The position numbers were made by a program, and so were the translations under genes. From Xylocopa sonorina (lineage: Eukaryota > Arthropoda > Insecta > Hymenoptera > Apidae): a stretch of DNA of 64,000 nucleotides. Positions within the stretch are counted from its first letter, which is position 1. Each line of letters starts with the position of its first letter. The notes under the pieces are model-generated. The model was not told the DNA's origin. It did not search any database and saw only the letters and a list, made by a program, of their open reading frames with translations. Shown in pieces: positions 1 to 12,570 of this stretch. The stretch is taken from positions 992,001-1,056,000 of the forward strand of contig NW_027490128.1 of the NCBI RefSeq assembly GCF_050948175.1. The letters are read 5' to 3'.

Positions 1-3000
1 TCGTATTTCATTTCTATGTTTCGTAATACGATATAATATTCATTGTGTATTGTTATGTATACCTCGTATTCACTTCAGTGGAATGTAAGTGCGACATGTC
101 CATGCTAGGAAATAGAGTTTGCAGATGTCTACGTATCGTAGTAATAGAGCTCTAATGCTTCTCAAAACGCGATATAGCACCTCATTCCTATGTTTCATGA
201 TGAGATATAATATTCATTGCGAAGTGTCATGTATACCTCGTATTCACTTCAAAAGAATGTAAATATGACACTTCCATGCTAGGATATAGCGTTTGCAGAT
301 GTCTACGTATCGTAGCAATAGGGTTCTAATGCTTCTTAAAACGAGATGTCGTATTTCATTTCTATGTTTCGTAGTAAGATGTAATATTCATTGTGTAGTG
401 TTATGTATACCTCGTATTCACTTCAGTGGAATGTAAGTGCGACATGTCCATGCTAGGAAATAGAGTTTGCAGATGTCTACGTATCGTAGCAATAGAGTTC
501 TAATGCTTCTCAAAACGCGATATAGCACCTCATTCCTATGTTTCATGATAAGATATAATATTCATTGCGAAGTGTCATGTATATCTCTTATTCACTTCAA
601 AGGAATGTAAATGCGACACTTCCATGCTAGGAAATAGCGTTTGCAGATGTCTACGTATCGTAGCAATAGAGTTCTAATGCTTCTTAAAACGCGATATCGC
701 ATCTCACTGCTATCTTTCATGATAAGATATAATATTTATTGCGAAGTGTCATGTATACCTCGTATTCACTTCAAAAGAATGTAAATGCGACACTTCCATG
801 CTAGGAAATAGCGTTTGCAGATGTCAACGTATCGTAGCAATAGAGTTCTAATGCTTCTTAGAACGAGATGTCGCATTGCATTTCTATGTTTCGTAATAAG
901 ATATAATATTCATTGTGTAGTGTTATGTATACCTCGTATTCACTTCAGTGGAATGTAAGTGCGACATGTCCATGCTAGGAAATAGAGTTTGCAGATGTCT
1001 ACGTATCGTAGCAATAGAGTTCTAATGCTTCTTAAAACGCGATATCGCATCTCACTGCTATCTTTCATGATAAGATATAATATTTATTGCGAAGTGTCAT
1101 GTATACCTCGTATTCACTTCAAAAGAATGTAAATGCGACACTTCCATGCTAGGAAATAGCGTTTGCAGGTGTCTACGTATCGTAGCAATAGAGTTCTAAT
1201 GCTTCTTAAAACGAGATGCCGCATTTCATTCCTATGTTTCGTGATAAGATATAATATTCATTGTGGAGTGTTATGTATACCTCGTACTCACTTCAAAAGA
1301 ATGTAAATGCGACACTTCCATGCTAGGAAATAGCGTTTGCAGATGTCTACGTATCGTAGCAATAGAGTTCAATGCTTCTTAAAACTAGATGTCGTATTTA
1401 ATTACTATGTTTCGTAATAAGATATAATATTCCATGTGAAATGTTATGTATACCTCGTATTCACTTCAATGGAATGTAAGTGCGACATTTCCTTGCTACG
1501 AAATAACGTTTGCTGATGTCTACGTATATTAGCAATAGAGTTCCAATGCTTCTCAAAACGCGATATCGCATCTCACTTCTATCTTTCATGATAAGATATA
1601 ATATTTACTCCGAAGTGTCATGTATACCTCGTATTCACATCAAAAAGTATGTAAATGCGACACTTCCATGCTAGGAAATAGCGTTTGCAGATGACTACGT
1701 ATCGTAGCAATAGAGTTCTAATGCTTCCTAAAACGCGATATCGCATCTCACATCTACGTTTCATGATAAGATATAATTTTCATTGCGAAGTGTCACGTAT
1801 ACCTCGCATTCACTTCAAAAGAATGTAAATGCGACACTTCCATGCTAGGAAATAGCGTTTGCAGATGTCTACGTATCGTAGCAATAGCCTTCTACTGCTT
1901 CTTAGAACGCGATATCGCATCTCACTTCTATGTTTCAGGATAAGATATAATATTCATTGCGAAGTGTCATGTATACCTCGTATTCACTTCAATGGATTGT
2001 AAATATGACACTTCCATGCTAGGAAATAGCGTTTGCAGATATCTACGTATCGTAGCAATAGAGTTCTAATGCCTCTTAAAATGAGATGCCGCATTTCATT
2101 TCTATGTCTCGTGGTAAGATATAATATTCATTGTGGAGTGTTATGTATACCTCGTATTCACTTCAAAAGAATGTAAATGCGACACTTCCTTGCTAGGAAA
2201 TAACATTTCCAGATGTCTACGCATCGTAGCAATAGAGTTCTAGCGCTTCTTAAATCGCGATATCGCATCTCACTTCTATGTTTCGTGATAAGATATAATA
2301 TTCATTGTAGATTGTTGTGTATACCCCGTACTCACTTCAAAAGAATGTAAATGCGACACTTCCATGCTAGGAAACAGCGTTTGCAGATGTCTACGTATCG
2401 TAGCAATAGGGATCTAATGCTTCTTAAAACGAGATGTCGTATTTCATTTTTATGTTTCGTAATAAGATATAATATTCATTGTGTAATGTTATGTATACCT
2501 CGTATTCACTTCAGTGTAATGTAAGTGCGACATGTCCATGCTAGGAATTAGAGTTTTGCAGATGTCTACGTATATTAGCAATAGAGTTCTAATGCTTCTC
2601 AAAACGCGATATAGTACCTTATTCATATGTTCCATGACAAGATATAATATTCATTGCGAAGTGTCATGTATATCTCGTATTCACTTCAAAAGAATGTAAA
2701 TGCGACACTTCCATGCTAGGAAATAGCGTTTGCAGATGTCTACGTATCGTAGCAATAGAATTCTTGCGCTTCTTAAATCGCGATATCGCATCTCACTTCT
2801 ATGTTTCGTGATAAGATATAATATTCATTGTAGAGTGTTATGTATACCTCGTATTCACTTCAAAAGAATGTAAATGCGACACTTCCATGCTAGGATACAG
2901 CGTTTGCAGATGTCTACGTATCGTACCGATAGAGTTCTAATGCTTCTTAGAACGCGATATCGCATCTCACTTCTAGGTTTCATGATAAGATATAATATTC

Positions 3001-6000
3001 ATTGCGAAGTGTCATGTATATCTCGTATTCACTTCAAAAGAATGTAAATGCGACACTTCCATGCTAGGAAATAGCGTTTGCAGATGTCTACGTATCGTAG
3101 CAATAGAATTCTTGCGCTTCTTAAATCGCGATATCGCATCTCACTTCTATGTTTCGTGATAAGATATAATATTCATTGTAGAGTGTTATGTATACCTCGT
3201 TTTCTCTTCAAAAGAATGTAAATGCGACAGTTCCATGCTAGGATACAGCGTTTGCAGATGTCTACGTATCGTACCAATAGTGTTCTAGTGCTTCATAGAA
3301 CGCGATATCGCATCTCACTTCTAGGTTTCATGATAACATATAATATTCATTGCGAAGTGTCATGTGTACCTCGTATTCACTTCAAATGAATGTAATTGCG
3401 ACACTTCCATGCTAGGAAATAGCGTTTGCATATGTCTACTTATCGTAGCAATAGAGTTCTAATGCTTCTTAAAACGAGATGTCGCATTTCATTTCTATGC
3501 TTCGTGATAAGGTATAATATACATTGTGGAGTGTTATGTATACCTCGTATTCGCTTCAGTGGAATGTAAGTGCGACATGTCCATGCAAGGAAATAGAGTT
3601 TGCAGATGTCTACGTATATTAGCGATAGAGTTCTTATGCTTCTCAAAACGCGATATAGCACCTCATTCCTATGTTTCATGATAAGATATAATATTCATTG
3701 CGAAGTGTCATGTATATCTCGTATTCACTTCAAAAGAATGTAAATGCGACACTTCCATGCTAGGAAATAGCGTTTGCAGATGTCTACGTATCGCAGCAAT
3801 AGAGTTCTAATGCTTCCTAAAACGCGATATCGCATCTCACTGCTATGCTTCATGAGAAGATATAATATTCATTATGGAGTGTTATACATACCTCCTACTC
3901 ACTTCAAAAGAATGTAAATGCGACACTTCCATGCTAGGAAATATTGTTTGCAGATGTCTACGTATCACAGCAGTAGAGTACTAATGCTTCTTAAAACGAG
4001 ATGTCGTATTTCATTTCTATGTTTCGTAATAAGATATAATATTCATTGTGTAGTGATATGTATACCTCGTATTCACTTCAGTGGAATGTAAGTGCGACAT
4101 TTCCTTGCTACGAAATAACGTTTGCTGATGTCTACGTATATTAGCAATAGAGTTCTAATGCTTCTCAAAACGCGATATCGCATCTCACTTCTATCTTTCA
4201 TGATAAGATATAATATTTACTGCGAAGTGTCATGTATACCTCGTATTCACTTCAAAAGTATGTAAATGCGACACTTCCATGACTAGGAAATAGCGTTTGC
4301 AGATGACTACGTATCGTAGCAATAGAGTTCTAATGCTTCCTAAAACGCGATATCGCATCTCACTTCTACGTTTCATGATAAGATATAATATTCATTATGG
4401 AGTGTTATACATACCTCCTACTCACTTCAAAAGAATGTAAATGCGACACTTCCATGCTAGGAAATATTGTTTGCAGATGTCTACGTATCACAGCAGTAGA
4501 GTACTAATGCTTCTTAAAACGAGATGTCGTATTTCATTTCTATGTTTCGTAATAAGATATAATATTCATTGTGTAATGTCATGTATACCTCGATTTCACT
4601 TCACAAGAATTTAAATGCGACACTTCCTTGCTAGGAAATATTGTTTGCAGATGTCTACGTATCACAGCAATTGAGTACTAATGCTTCTTAAAACGAGATG
4701 TCGTATTTCATTTCTATGATTCGTAATAAGATATAATACTCATTGCGTAATGTTATGTATACCCCGTTTTCACTTCAGTGGAATGTAAGTGCGATATGTC
4801 CATGCTAGGAAATAGAGTTTGCAGATGTCTACGTATATTAGCAATAGAGTTATAATGCTTCTCAGAACGCGATATAGCACCTCATTCCTATGTTTCATGA
4901 TAAGATATAATATTCACTGCGAAGTGTCATGTATATCTCGTATTCACTTCAAAAGAATGTAAATGCGACACTTCCATGCTAGGAAATAGCGTTTGCAGAT
5001 GTCTACGTATCGTAGCAATAGAGTTCTAATGCTTCTTAAAACGAGATGCCGCATTTCATTCCTATATTTCGTGATAAGATATAATATTCATTGTGGAGTG
5101 TTATGTATACCACGTACTCACTTCAAAAGAATGTAAATGCGACACTTCCATGCTAGGAAATAGCGTTTGCAGATGTCTACGTATCGTAGCAATAGAGTTC
5201 AATGCTTCTTAAAACTAGATGTCGTATTTAATTTCTATGTTTCGTAATAAGATATAATATTCCATGTGAAATGTTATGTATACCTCGTATTCACTTCAAT
5301 GGAATGTAAGTGCGACATTTCCTTGATACGAAATAACGTTTGCTGATGTCTACGTATATTAGCAATATAGTTCTAATGCTTCTCAAAACGCGATATCGCA
5401 TCTCACTTCTATCTTTCATGATAAGATATAATATTTATTGCAAAGTGTCATGTATACCTCGTATTCACTTCAAAAGTATGTAAATGCGACGCTTCCATGC
5501 TAGGAAATAGCGTTTGCAGATGACTACGTATCGTAGCAATGGAGTTCTAATGCTTCCTAAAACGCGATATCGCATCTCACTTCTATGTTTCATGATAAGA
5601 TATAATTTTCATTGCGAAGTGTCACGTATACCTCGTATTCACTTCAAAAGAATGTAAATATGACACTTCCATGCTAGGAAATAGCGTTTGCAGATGTCTA
5701 CGTATCGTATCAATAGGGTTCTAATGCTTCTTAAAACGAGATGTCGTATTTCATTACTATGTTTCGTAATAAGATATAATATACATTGTGTAGTGATATG
5801 TATACCTCGTATTCACTTCAGTGGAATGTAAGTGCGACATTTCCTTGCTACGAAATAACGTTTGCTGATGTCTACGTATATTAGCAATAGAGTTCTAATG
5901 CTTCTCAAAACGCGATATCGCATCTCACTTCTATCTTTCATGATAAGATATAATATTTACTGCGAAGTGTCATGTATACCTCGTATTCACTTCAAAAGTA

Positions 6001-8781
6001 TGTAAATGCGACACTTCCATGACTAGGAAATAGCGTTTGCAGATGACTACGTATCGTAGCAATAGAGTTCTAATGCTTCCTAAAACGCGATATCGCATCT
6101 CACTTCTACGTTTCATGATAAGATATAATTTTCATTGCGAAGTGTCACGTATACCTCGCATTCACTTCAAAAGAATTTAATGCGACACTTCCATGCTAGG
6201 AAATAGCGTTTGCAGATGTCTACGTATCGTAGCAATAGAATTCTTGCGCTTCTTAAATCGCGATATCGCATCTCACTTCTATGTTTCGTGATAAGATATA
6301 ATATTCATTGTAGAGTGTTATGTATACCTCGTTTTCACTTCAAAAGAATGTAAATGCGACAGTTCCATGCTAGGATACAGCGTTTGCAGATGTCTACGTA
6401 TCGTACCAATAGTGTTCTAATGCTTCATAGAACGCGATATCGCATCTCACTTCTAGGTTTCATGATAAGATATAATATTCATTGCGAAGTGTCATGTATA
6501 CCTCGTATTCACTTCAAATGAATGTAATTGCGACACTTCCATGCTAGGAAATAGCGTTTGCATATGTCTACTTATCGTAGCAATAGAGTTCTAATGCTTC
6601 TTAAAACGAGATGTCGCATTTCATTTCTATGCTTCGTGATAAGGTATAATATACATTGTGGAGTGTTATGTATACCTCGTATTCGCTTCAGTGGAATGTA
6701 AGTGCGACATGTCCATGCAAGGAAATAGAGTTTGCAGATGTCTACGTATATTAGCGATAGAGTTCTTATGCTTCTCAAAACGCGATATAGCACCTCATTC
6801 ATATGTTTCATGATAAGGTATAATATTCATTGCGAAGTGTCATGTATATCTCGTATTCACTTCAAAAGAATGTAAATGCGACACTTCCATGCTAGGAAAT
6901 AGCGTTTGCAGATGTCTACGTATCGTAGCAATAGAGTTCTAATGCTTCTCAGAACGCGATATCGCATCTCACTTTTATGTTTCATGATAAGATATAATAT
7001 TCATTGCGAAGTGTCATGTATACCTCGTATTCACTTCAAAAGGATGTAAATAAGACACTTCCATGCTAGGAAATAGCGTTTGCAGATGTCTACGTATTGT
7101 AGCAATAGATTTCTACTGCTTCTTAAAACGCGATATCGCATCTCACTGCTATGTTTCAATAGAAGATATAATATTCATTGCGAAGTGTCATGTATACCTC
7201 GATTTCACTTCACAAGAATGTAAATGCGACACTTCCTTGCTAGGAAATATTGTTTGCAGATGTCTACGTTTCACAGCAATAGAGTTCTAATGCTTCTTAG
7301 AACGCGATATCGCATCTCACTTCTATGTTTCATGATAAGATATAATATTCATTGCGAAGTGTCATGTATACCTCGTACTCACTTCAAAAGAACGTAAATA
7401 AGACACTTCCACGCTAGGAAATAGCGTTTGCAGATGTCTACGTATCGTAACAATAGTGTTCTAATGCTCCTTAAAACGCGATATAGCACCTCACTCCTAT
7501 GTTTCATGATAAGATATAATATTCATTGCGAAGTGTCATGTATATCTCGCATTCACATCAAAAGAATGTAAATGCGACACTTCCTTGCTAGGAAATAGCA
7601 TTTGCAGATGTCTACGCATCGTAGGAATAGAGTTCTAATGTTTCTTAAAACGAGATGTCGCATTTCATTTCTATGTTGCGTGATAAGGTATAATATTCAT
7701 TGTGGAGTGTTATGAATACCTCGTATTCACTTCAAAAGAATGTAAATGCGACACTTCCTTGCTAGGAAATAGCGTTCCCAGATGACCACGTATCGAAAGA
7801 ATAGTGTTCTAATACTTCTTAAAACGAGATGTCGCATCTCATTTCTATGTTTCACGATAAGATATAGTATCCATTGCGAAGTGTCATGTATACCTCATAT
7901 TCACTTCAATGGAATGTAATTGCGACATTTCCTTTCTAGGAAATAGCGTTTGCAGATGTCTACGTATCGTAGCAATAGAGTTCTAATGCTTCTCAAAACG
8001 CGATATAGCACCTCATTCCTATGTTTCATGATAAGATATAATATTCATTGCGATGTGTCATGTATATCTCGTATTCACTTCAAAAGAATGTAAATGCGAC
8101 ACTTCCATGCTAGGAAATAGCGTTTGCAGATGTCTACGTATCGTAGCAATAGAGTTCTAATGCTACTTAAAACGAGATGTCGCATTTCATTTCTATGTTT
8201 CGTAATAAGATATAATATTCATTGCGAAGTGTCATGTATACCTCGTATTAACTTCTAAAGAACGTAAATGCGACACTTCCTTGCTAGGAAATAACATTTG
8301 CAGATGTCTACGCATGGCAGGAATAGAGTTCTAATGCTTCTTAAATCGCGATATCGCATCTCAGTTCTATGTTTCATTATAAGTTATAATATTTATTGCG
8401 AAGTGTTATGTATACCTCGTATACACTTCAAATGGATGTAAATGCCACACTCCCTTGCTAGGAAATGCGTCTCGAGATGTCTACGTATGGAGGAAATAGA
8501 GTTCTAATTCTTCTTAAAACGCGATATGGCTTCTCATTTCTATGTTCCATGATATGATGTAATATTCACTGAGAAGTATTATGTTTACCTCGTCTACACT
8601 TCAGAAGGATGTAAATGACTTATTTCCTTGCTAGGAAAATGCGTTTCCAGATATCTACGTATCGAAGCATTAGAGTTCTAGTGCTTCTAAAACGCAATAT
8701 CGCATCTCATTTCTGGGTTTCAAGATAAGTTATAATATTCATTGCGAAGTATTATGTATACCTCGACTACACTTCCAAAGA
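1..8781 (+). repeat. 174-bp satellite array, left block (about 50 monomers)
   Basis: Head-to-tail copies of a roughly 174-bp AT-rich monomer. The landmark GCAGATGTCTACGTATCGTA recurs at 121, 295, 469 and 643. Each monomer runs through a TACGTA-centred block, TTCTAATGCTTCTTAAAACG, a GCGATATCGC block, a GATAAGATATAATATTCATT block, GTATACCTCGTATTCACTTC and CATGCTAGGAAATAG. Two variant classes are interspersed. One has CAGTGGAATG, GACATGTCC and TATATTAGC in place of TATCGTAGC. The other has AAAAGAATG, GACACTTCC and TATCGTAGC. Monomers from about 8400 onward carry many more substitutions, as expected at an array edge. The array stops within a monomer after ACTTCCAAAG at 8780. No gene is seen. Orientation is called + by convention, matching the large array to the right. 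Confidence 0.97.
3049..6932 (+). repeat. Higher-order duplication, 3132-bp offset (18 monomers)
   Basis: The stretch around 3049-3800 reappears around 6181-6932 with an exact 3132-bp offset (18 x 174). Shared rare variants include CAATAGAATTCTTGCGCTTC (3101 and 6233) and GCATATGTCTACTTATCGTA in both copies. A second internal match, 4010-4385 against 5750-6125, is offset by 1740 bp (10 monomers) and shares the extra base in CCATGACTAGGAAATAG. Copies differ at a few positions, so these duplications look older than those right of 37 kb. Confidence 0.8.
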
Positions 8782-8803
8782 TACTACCCAGTAATTTGCG
8801 GCG

Positions 8804-9008
8804 TGTTGCGTAGTTTCCCGTAGCCCTTGTTAGTTAAACCCACGTCGAGACCATAAATAGACATGCCGTGACTTCAGTATCTCGCGACCTGAGTGTGTGT
8901 ACTTGGCTAGGCGTAGTCGAGAGGAGGAGCATTTCGAAGTTTCAAGGGTTGTTCCGCCCCAGGGTTCCCGGGGTCGTGTAGTCTATCCCCTTTGCTACTT
9001 TCTGAGCA
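8804..9008 (+). mobile_element. LTR-like fragment of a retrotransposon (solo or truncated)
   Basis: This segment lies just inside the edge of the satellite. It starts with TGTTGCGTAG and ends with CTGAGCA, so it has the TG...CA ends usual for long terminal repeats. It is followed two bases later by TGGCGCCCAA, the start of a tRNA-Lys-type primer-binding site. It also contains an ATAAATAG box and a TCAGT initiator. Length would be about 205 bp, short but within range for insect Ty3/gypsy or BEL/Pao LTRs. The 5' boundary is uncertain: satellite ends near 8781 and the LTR could begin anywhere between 8782 and 8804. No second copy was seen in the window and no gag or pol reading frame follows, so it is at best a remnant. 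Class assignment is inference. Confidence 0.4.
8853..8878 (+). promoter_or_regulatory. Possible LTR core promoter (TATA-like box and initiator)
   Basis: ATAAATAG at 8853-8860 is followed by TCAGT at 8874-8878, which matches the arthropod initiator consensus. The spacing of about 22 bp is shorter than the usual 30 or so, so the pairing is tentative. Its position inside the LTR-like segment is what makes it worth noting. Confidence 0.25.
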
Positions 9009-9010
9009 GC

Positions 9011-9020
9011 TGGCGCCCAA
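9011..9020 (+). other. Candidate primer-binding site (tRNA-Lys type)
   Basis: TGGCGCCCAA matches the first ten bases of the binding site complementary to the 3' end of tRNA-Lys, as used by gypsy-type retroelements. The match stops after ten bases, since the sequence continues GAAAAG. It lies two bases after a CA dinucleotide that could end an LTR. In a functional element this is where the tRNA primes minus-strand DNA synthesis. Confidence 0.4.
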
Positions 9021-10200
9021 GAAAAGTTGTACGTGAGCGGATACCTTGGAACGATAGATCGCTTTAGATTAAAGTACGTTTTACACCTTAAAGCATTTAG
9101 ATAATTAACCCCTTCGAGCTTCCCTGACTTACTATATATAGGTTTCCGTCACAACTAATAGGAACCATCACTTTACATAGATATATAGAACACACATAGT
9201 TTTAAACGTAGAACTGAGAATTTGAGAACTTACGTTGAAACGTTAGTAGTGAGAAATTCCATCGGATTTCATAGAAACTCAGAACTTACTTGCTATGAAA
9301 CATAGGCAGATAAGGGCCATCGCGTTGCTTAGAACTTTAGAACTTGCTTACTTCAACAAAGATTTCTATTGGCTTCGTCCGTTCTTTTAGAAGAGTTTTT
9401 GATAAACCACATACTTTTCACGCTTCTGATATCTTTGAAAGTTCGCGAGATGTAATCATTTAAGTTTTAAAATGATTACTTAGTGTGGATTATTATTTAG
9501 TAACTCGCTCATAAACGAGTCTGCATAGGATTTAATCTATAAGTTTTTAAGCCTGGAATTTATGCAGTTATTTGTTATTCACTTATTGCTCAAACGACAA
9601 AGATCCTGACCACTTCAAAATGGTTGACTTTCATCAATTTTCTTAAAAATTGAAATACTGCCCAACTGCTTGCATTAAAGACTGTAATTAAAGCTTTCGA
9701 ATCACTTTACCTCTTATAGGTGAATTCTGGAATTGAAATTGAATGTTTGACTTTTCTAGCTCCTGTTTAGACATCTTTCTATTGGAATGTTCAAGTATTT
9801 TTCATATTCGTAATTATTAAAAATGTTTTACTTGATTCTTTTATTTAATATTTAGAATTTTCTGAGAAATATTTTTTATCGTAATGAACTATATAATTGC
9901 AATTATAATTCTTTATGAAGTAATAATAACAGAAAGGTATGTATCCATTCTTGTAGTTTTGTAAAGAGTATTTAATCTTACTATCTAAAATGAAACATTG
10001 AGATCTGTTTACAATCTAATGGAATTTAATTACCTTTTGATTCAAATTCACAATGATAATCTTCCATAGTTCAACAATTTTGTGAGCTGTCCTCAGGAAT
10101 CCGCAGCTCTGTACTTATAAAATGAACGACACAAAGAACAGCCTAACCAAACGTATTCGAACCGATTTTTCAATACTAATCTTATCATGTTTAACTTATG
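9021..10200. other. AT-rich island DNA, no gene recognised
   Basis: Non-satellite, AT-rich sequence directly downstream of the candidate primer-binding site. Stops are frequent in all frames I followed and no long open frame is present. It could be the decayed leader of the LTR element or unrelated intergenic DNA. The only structure I noted is an inverted repeat at 9452-9479. Confidence 0.6.
9452..9479. repeat. Inverted repeat, 10-bp perfect stem
   Basis: GTAATCATTT (9452-9461) and AAATGATTAC (9470-9479) are exact reverse complements separated by eight bases. The AT-rich stem would be weak. No run of T follows and no function is apparent. Confidence 0.5.
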
Positions 10201-10390
10201 CTGCAAACTATTGAAATGCCCTTCGAAAAGTGTTTATTCACAGTGAAGTAAACGGTAAGTATTACGCCTTCCACCACTGTTTACAATACGTATGTTTCAT
10301 TTACTATCAAAACCGTGAGTATTATCGCCTTTCTTTACTCTTTGTAACCTTCAATGCCTTCATGTTACAGATCGTTAAACTTGCTTTAAA

Positions 10391-10639
10391 ATGCTCTATC
10401 GTATTACGGAAGAATGGACATACCAATTCATTTTAAAAAATGAAGGTAACCTTCATATGTCCAACATAACTCCACTTACAAAAAAACTATTTTCATCAAC
10501 GGATGGCCCCTTTGTACTGTGCAATTTTATATTAGCAAAAACTTCTATGAAACTTATAGTTTCGTGGATATCTGAGGTGCTAATTATTACTGCCCCACCC
10601 TGTATATTGCTATGGATGTGTCCAACAAGGCAACGATGA
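10391..10639 (+). pseudogene. Degraded open frame, possible exon remnant
   Basis: An open frame of 82 codons, overlapping a preceding open frame (10230-10436) and a following one (10612-10911) in different frames. A splice-acceptor-like TTCATGTTACAG ends at about 10371, just upstream. A donor-like GGTAACC occurs near 10445 after the segment encoding MLYRITEEWTYQFILKNE. These overlapping open frames with splice-like signals suggest remnants of a multi-exon gene rather than one intact protein. I do not recognise the product. An alternative is chance open frames in AT-rich DNA. The neighbouring 10612 frame is the only one with a family resemblance. Confidence 0.2.
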
Positions 10640-10890
10640 ACAGAGTTAAATTTAATATTATGATGTTTATTATTTTACTTATAGTATATTTGTTTTTCTG
10701 GAATTTTGCCAAAAAACAATGTTCACGATGTCGACAGATGAATATATTTGCCTTAGAATTACAAGAGCCAACAATTTCGAAAGTAGAATATTACTTTACT
10801 TCGCTAACCGAATCATTGCAAACGTTAAGTAAAGTGCGTGCCTTTCAAAACAGTCAGATGCAAATTACGATGCAACGTTTCCAAGAAATG
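10612..10890 (+). pseudogene. Possible ABC-transporter (ABCC-like) exon fragment
   Basis: The frame encodes a hydrophobic helix (IMMFIILLIVYLFFWNFA, about residues 16-33), a basic-aromatic loop, then SLTESLQTLSKVRAF at about residues 64-78. In ABCC/MRP transporters the last helix of a membrane domain is followed by a segment of the form S..S..SL.GL.TIRAF, which couples the membrane domain to the nucleotide-binding domain. Order and spacing here resemble that. The frame meets a donor-like GTACGT exactly at a codon boundary at 10891, so 10890 could be an exon end. No Walker A, signature or Walker B motif was found downstream, and no complete gene is present. If the resemblance holds, this is an isolated exon or pseudogene piece caught in heterochromatin. 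The similarity is judged by eye only and the frame may be spurious. Confidence 0.22.
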
Positions 10891-10997
10891 GTACGTGCCA
10901 CTGTTTTTTAATTTCCGTTTATTTAATCAAAGGAAATTTAATTGAAATATCCGCAAAATTTGAGGACAAAAAGTTATTGTAATTTTACGCAACATAT

Positions 10998-11132
10998 ATG
11001 ATGGTGATAAAGGATAAGTATACGGAACTGAAAATGGAAAGTAGCGAGCAGAAAAAGAAACTGATGGAGCTACAAAGTAGATTGATACATCCGTCAAATG
11101 ATGATTCTAGGTTAATAAAATCTGTTAATTAA
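10998..11132 (+). pseudogene. Short lysine/glutamate-rich open frame, possible exon remnant
   Basis: A 44-codon frame starts with two ATG codons and reads through KDKYTELKMESSEQKKKLME, ending at TAA (11130-11132). The composition (K, E, L, Q in heptad-like spacing) would favour a coiled coil. Another frame continues after the stop as KELLQKSGIINITSAQRL, so a broken longer frame is possible. In-frame sequence upstream is closed by TAA at 10980-10982. I do not recognise a family. It lies downstream of the possible ABC-transporter fragment, with no evident link to it. Confidence 0.15.
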
Positions 11133-12570
11133 AGAACTATTGCAAAAATCAGGTATAATCAATATTACTTCTGCTCAAAGGCTATAATAGAATTGGACCG
11201 AAATGGGTACAAAACAGGCAATTATATCTATACGTTCTATTCTATGCAAAGGCAAATATTTCAAAGAGAAAAGATGTGTTACTTACAAATTGCTTATGTT
11301 CCTAGATATCTCACTAATTCAGGCTTCTTGTCTTGTAGAACTTATCATTCGTGTAACATGTAAAGGGGTCGAAGAATAATAAAAGATTTTTATATTTCAT
11401 AGCCTCACTTGATACGTCGATTGGATCACGTAAAATATCGGACATTAATTGCATCTACATCTTCAGACCTTAAATATATAATTGCAACAACATATTTAAT
11501 AGCGTTTTAATAACATTTTTTTAATTGTTTATATCTATGTCTAATAAATATATATTAATCGAATAAGTTGCTTTACCAAAGAATAAAAGTATCTGAGGCT
11601 TACAAATCGGAGCATTACATAACAAACGTGCATCGCATATATAATATTACATGTAACAAAAGATGAAGACCAAAAAGATCGTACATAAGTTGAATCCACA
11701 ATGCGGTCATAGAGATACAGAAACGGCAAAAATTCCAAACAATAATTTAAAAAATTCAAAAAGGGGGGAGTGAAAATCCATCTCCTTGACGATGATAAGG
11801 AACAAGTCTGCCTCATGCACTACAATATCCCAAACAGCCAGCGATTGGCACGCCAATGACAACGGATGGAACGAATTCCGTGACAGAACTGTGCTAACAA
11901 AGTGCTCCTACTCAGCTTTCGAAATGGCATACTGTTAGTACTGGGGCGGCATTCGTATCACGGCACTATTAAAGCACCGAGATATAGCACACGGGCTACA
12001 CGGCCGTGACAATGACACTATCAGCTCACCATAGCTACACGCGTGGTTGTGGCGTAGGCTGACATTTACTAATGGGGAAGCTGTTTCCATAAAAATTATA
12101 AGCAAATATGAAAAATGACTAAACTGTGCAATTTATTTATTTTGATTCCAAAATAGATACACCGGCACAAAACAAAGATATAAGAACTCGATTTTATTAT
12201 TTTCTATAAACTAGCTCGATAGGGCGATTTTTTCCATAAAGTCGATAATTACTTTGTCATAAAAATATATACACTTATTTTATATATATTTTCTTCAATT
12301 TATTGTTACAAATTCATGCAATTGAGGGTTACATTAAATACGATGACAGCATGTTATTTCAAAAATTACACAAGGCGAAGTTAGGGACGCAACACCATGA
12401 ATTTTCATTTTATAAGTAATATTTTTTTATAAATAATATTTTTAGTCTATGACGGATTGAAAGAAATATATACGACTCGCTCAATAACTATAAATATATG
12501 AAAACGACCATCAAAATATCTATCAATACTCATATGCTGAACATCTACTGACATCTAACGGTTCTAATTT
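11133..12570. other. AT-rich island DNA without recognised gene
   Basis: AT-rich sequence with a more mixed-composition patch at about 11820-12070, which contains the palindrome CACGGCCGTG (11999-12008). A 91-codon minus-strand open frame at 11541-11816 has no recognisable motif and a composition expected of AT-rich noncoding DNA, so I do not call it. No terminal repeats or target-site duplications were seen. Confidence 0.6.

Noticed and set aside
3440..7290. Open frames at 3440-3679 (-), 6572-6811 (-) and 7063-7290 (+)
   Set aside because: They lie inside satellite monomers and are chance frames of the repeat.
1..8781. Regularly spaced repeats resembling a CRISPR array
   Set aside because: The whole 174-bp unit is conserved with no unique spacers, and the repeat is far too long; this is eukaryotic satellite.
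11541..11816. 91-codon minus-strand open frame in island one
   Set aside because: No motif, AT-driven composition and no supporting signals; treated as chance.
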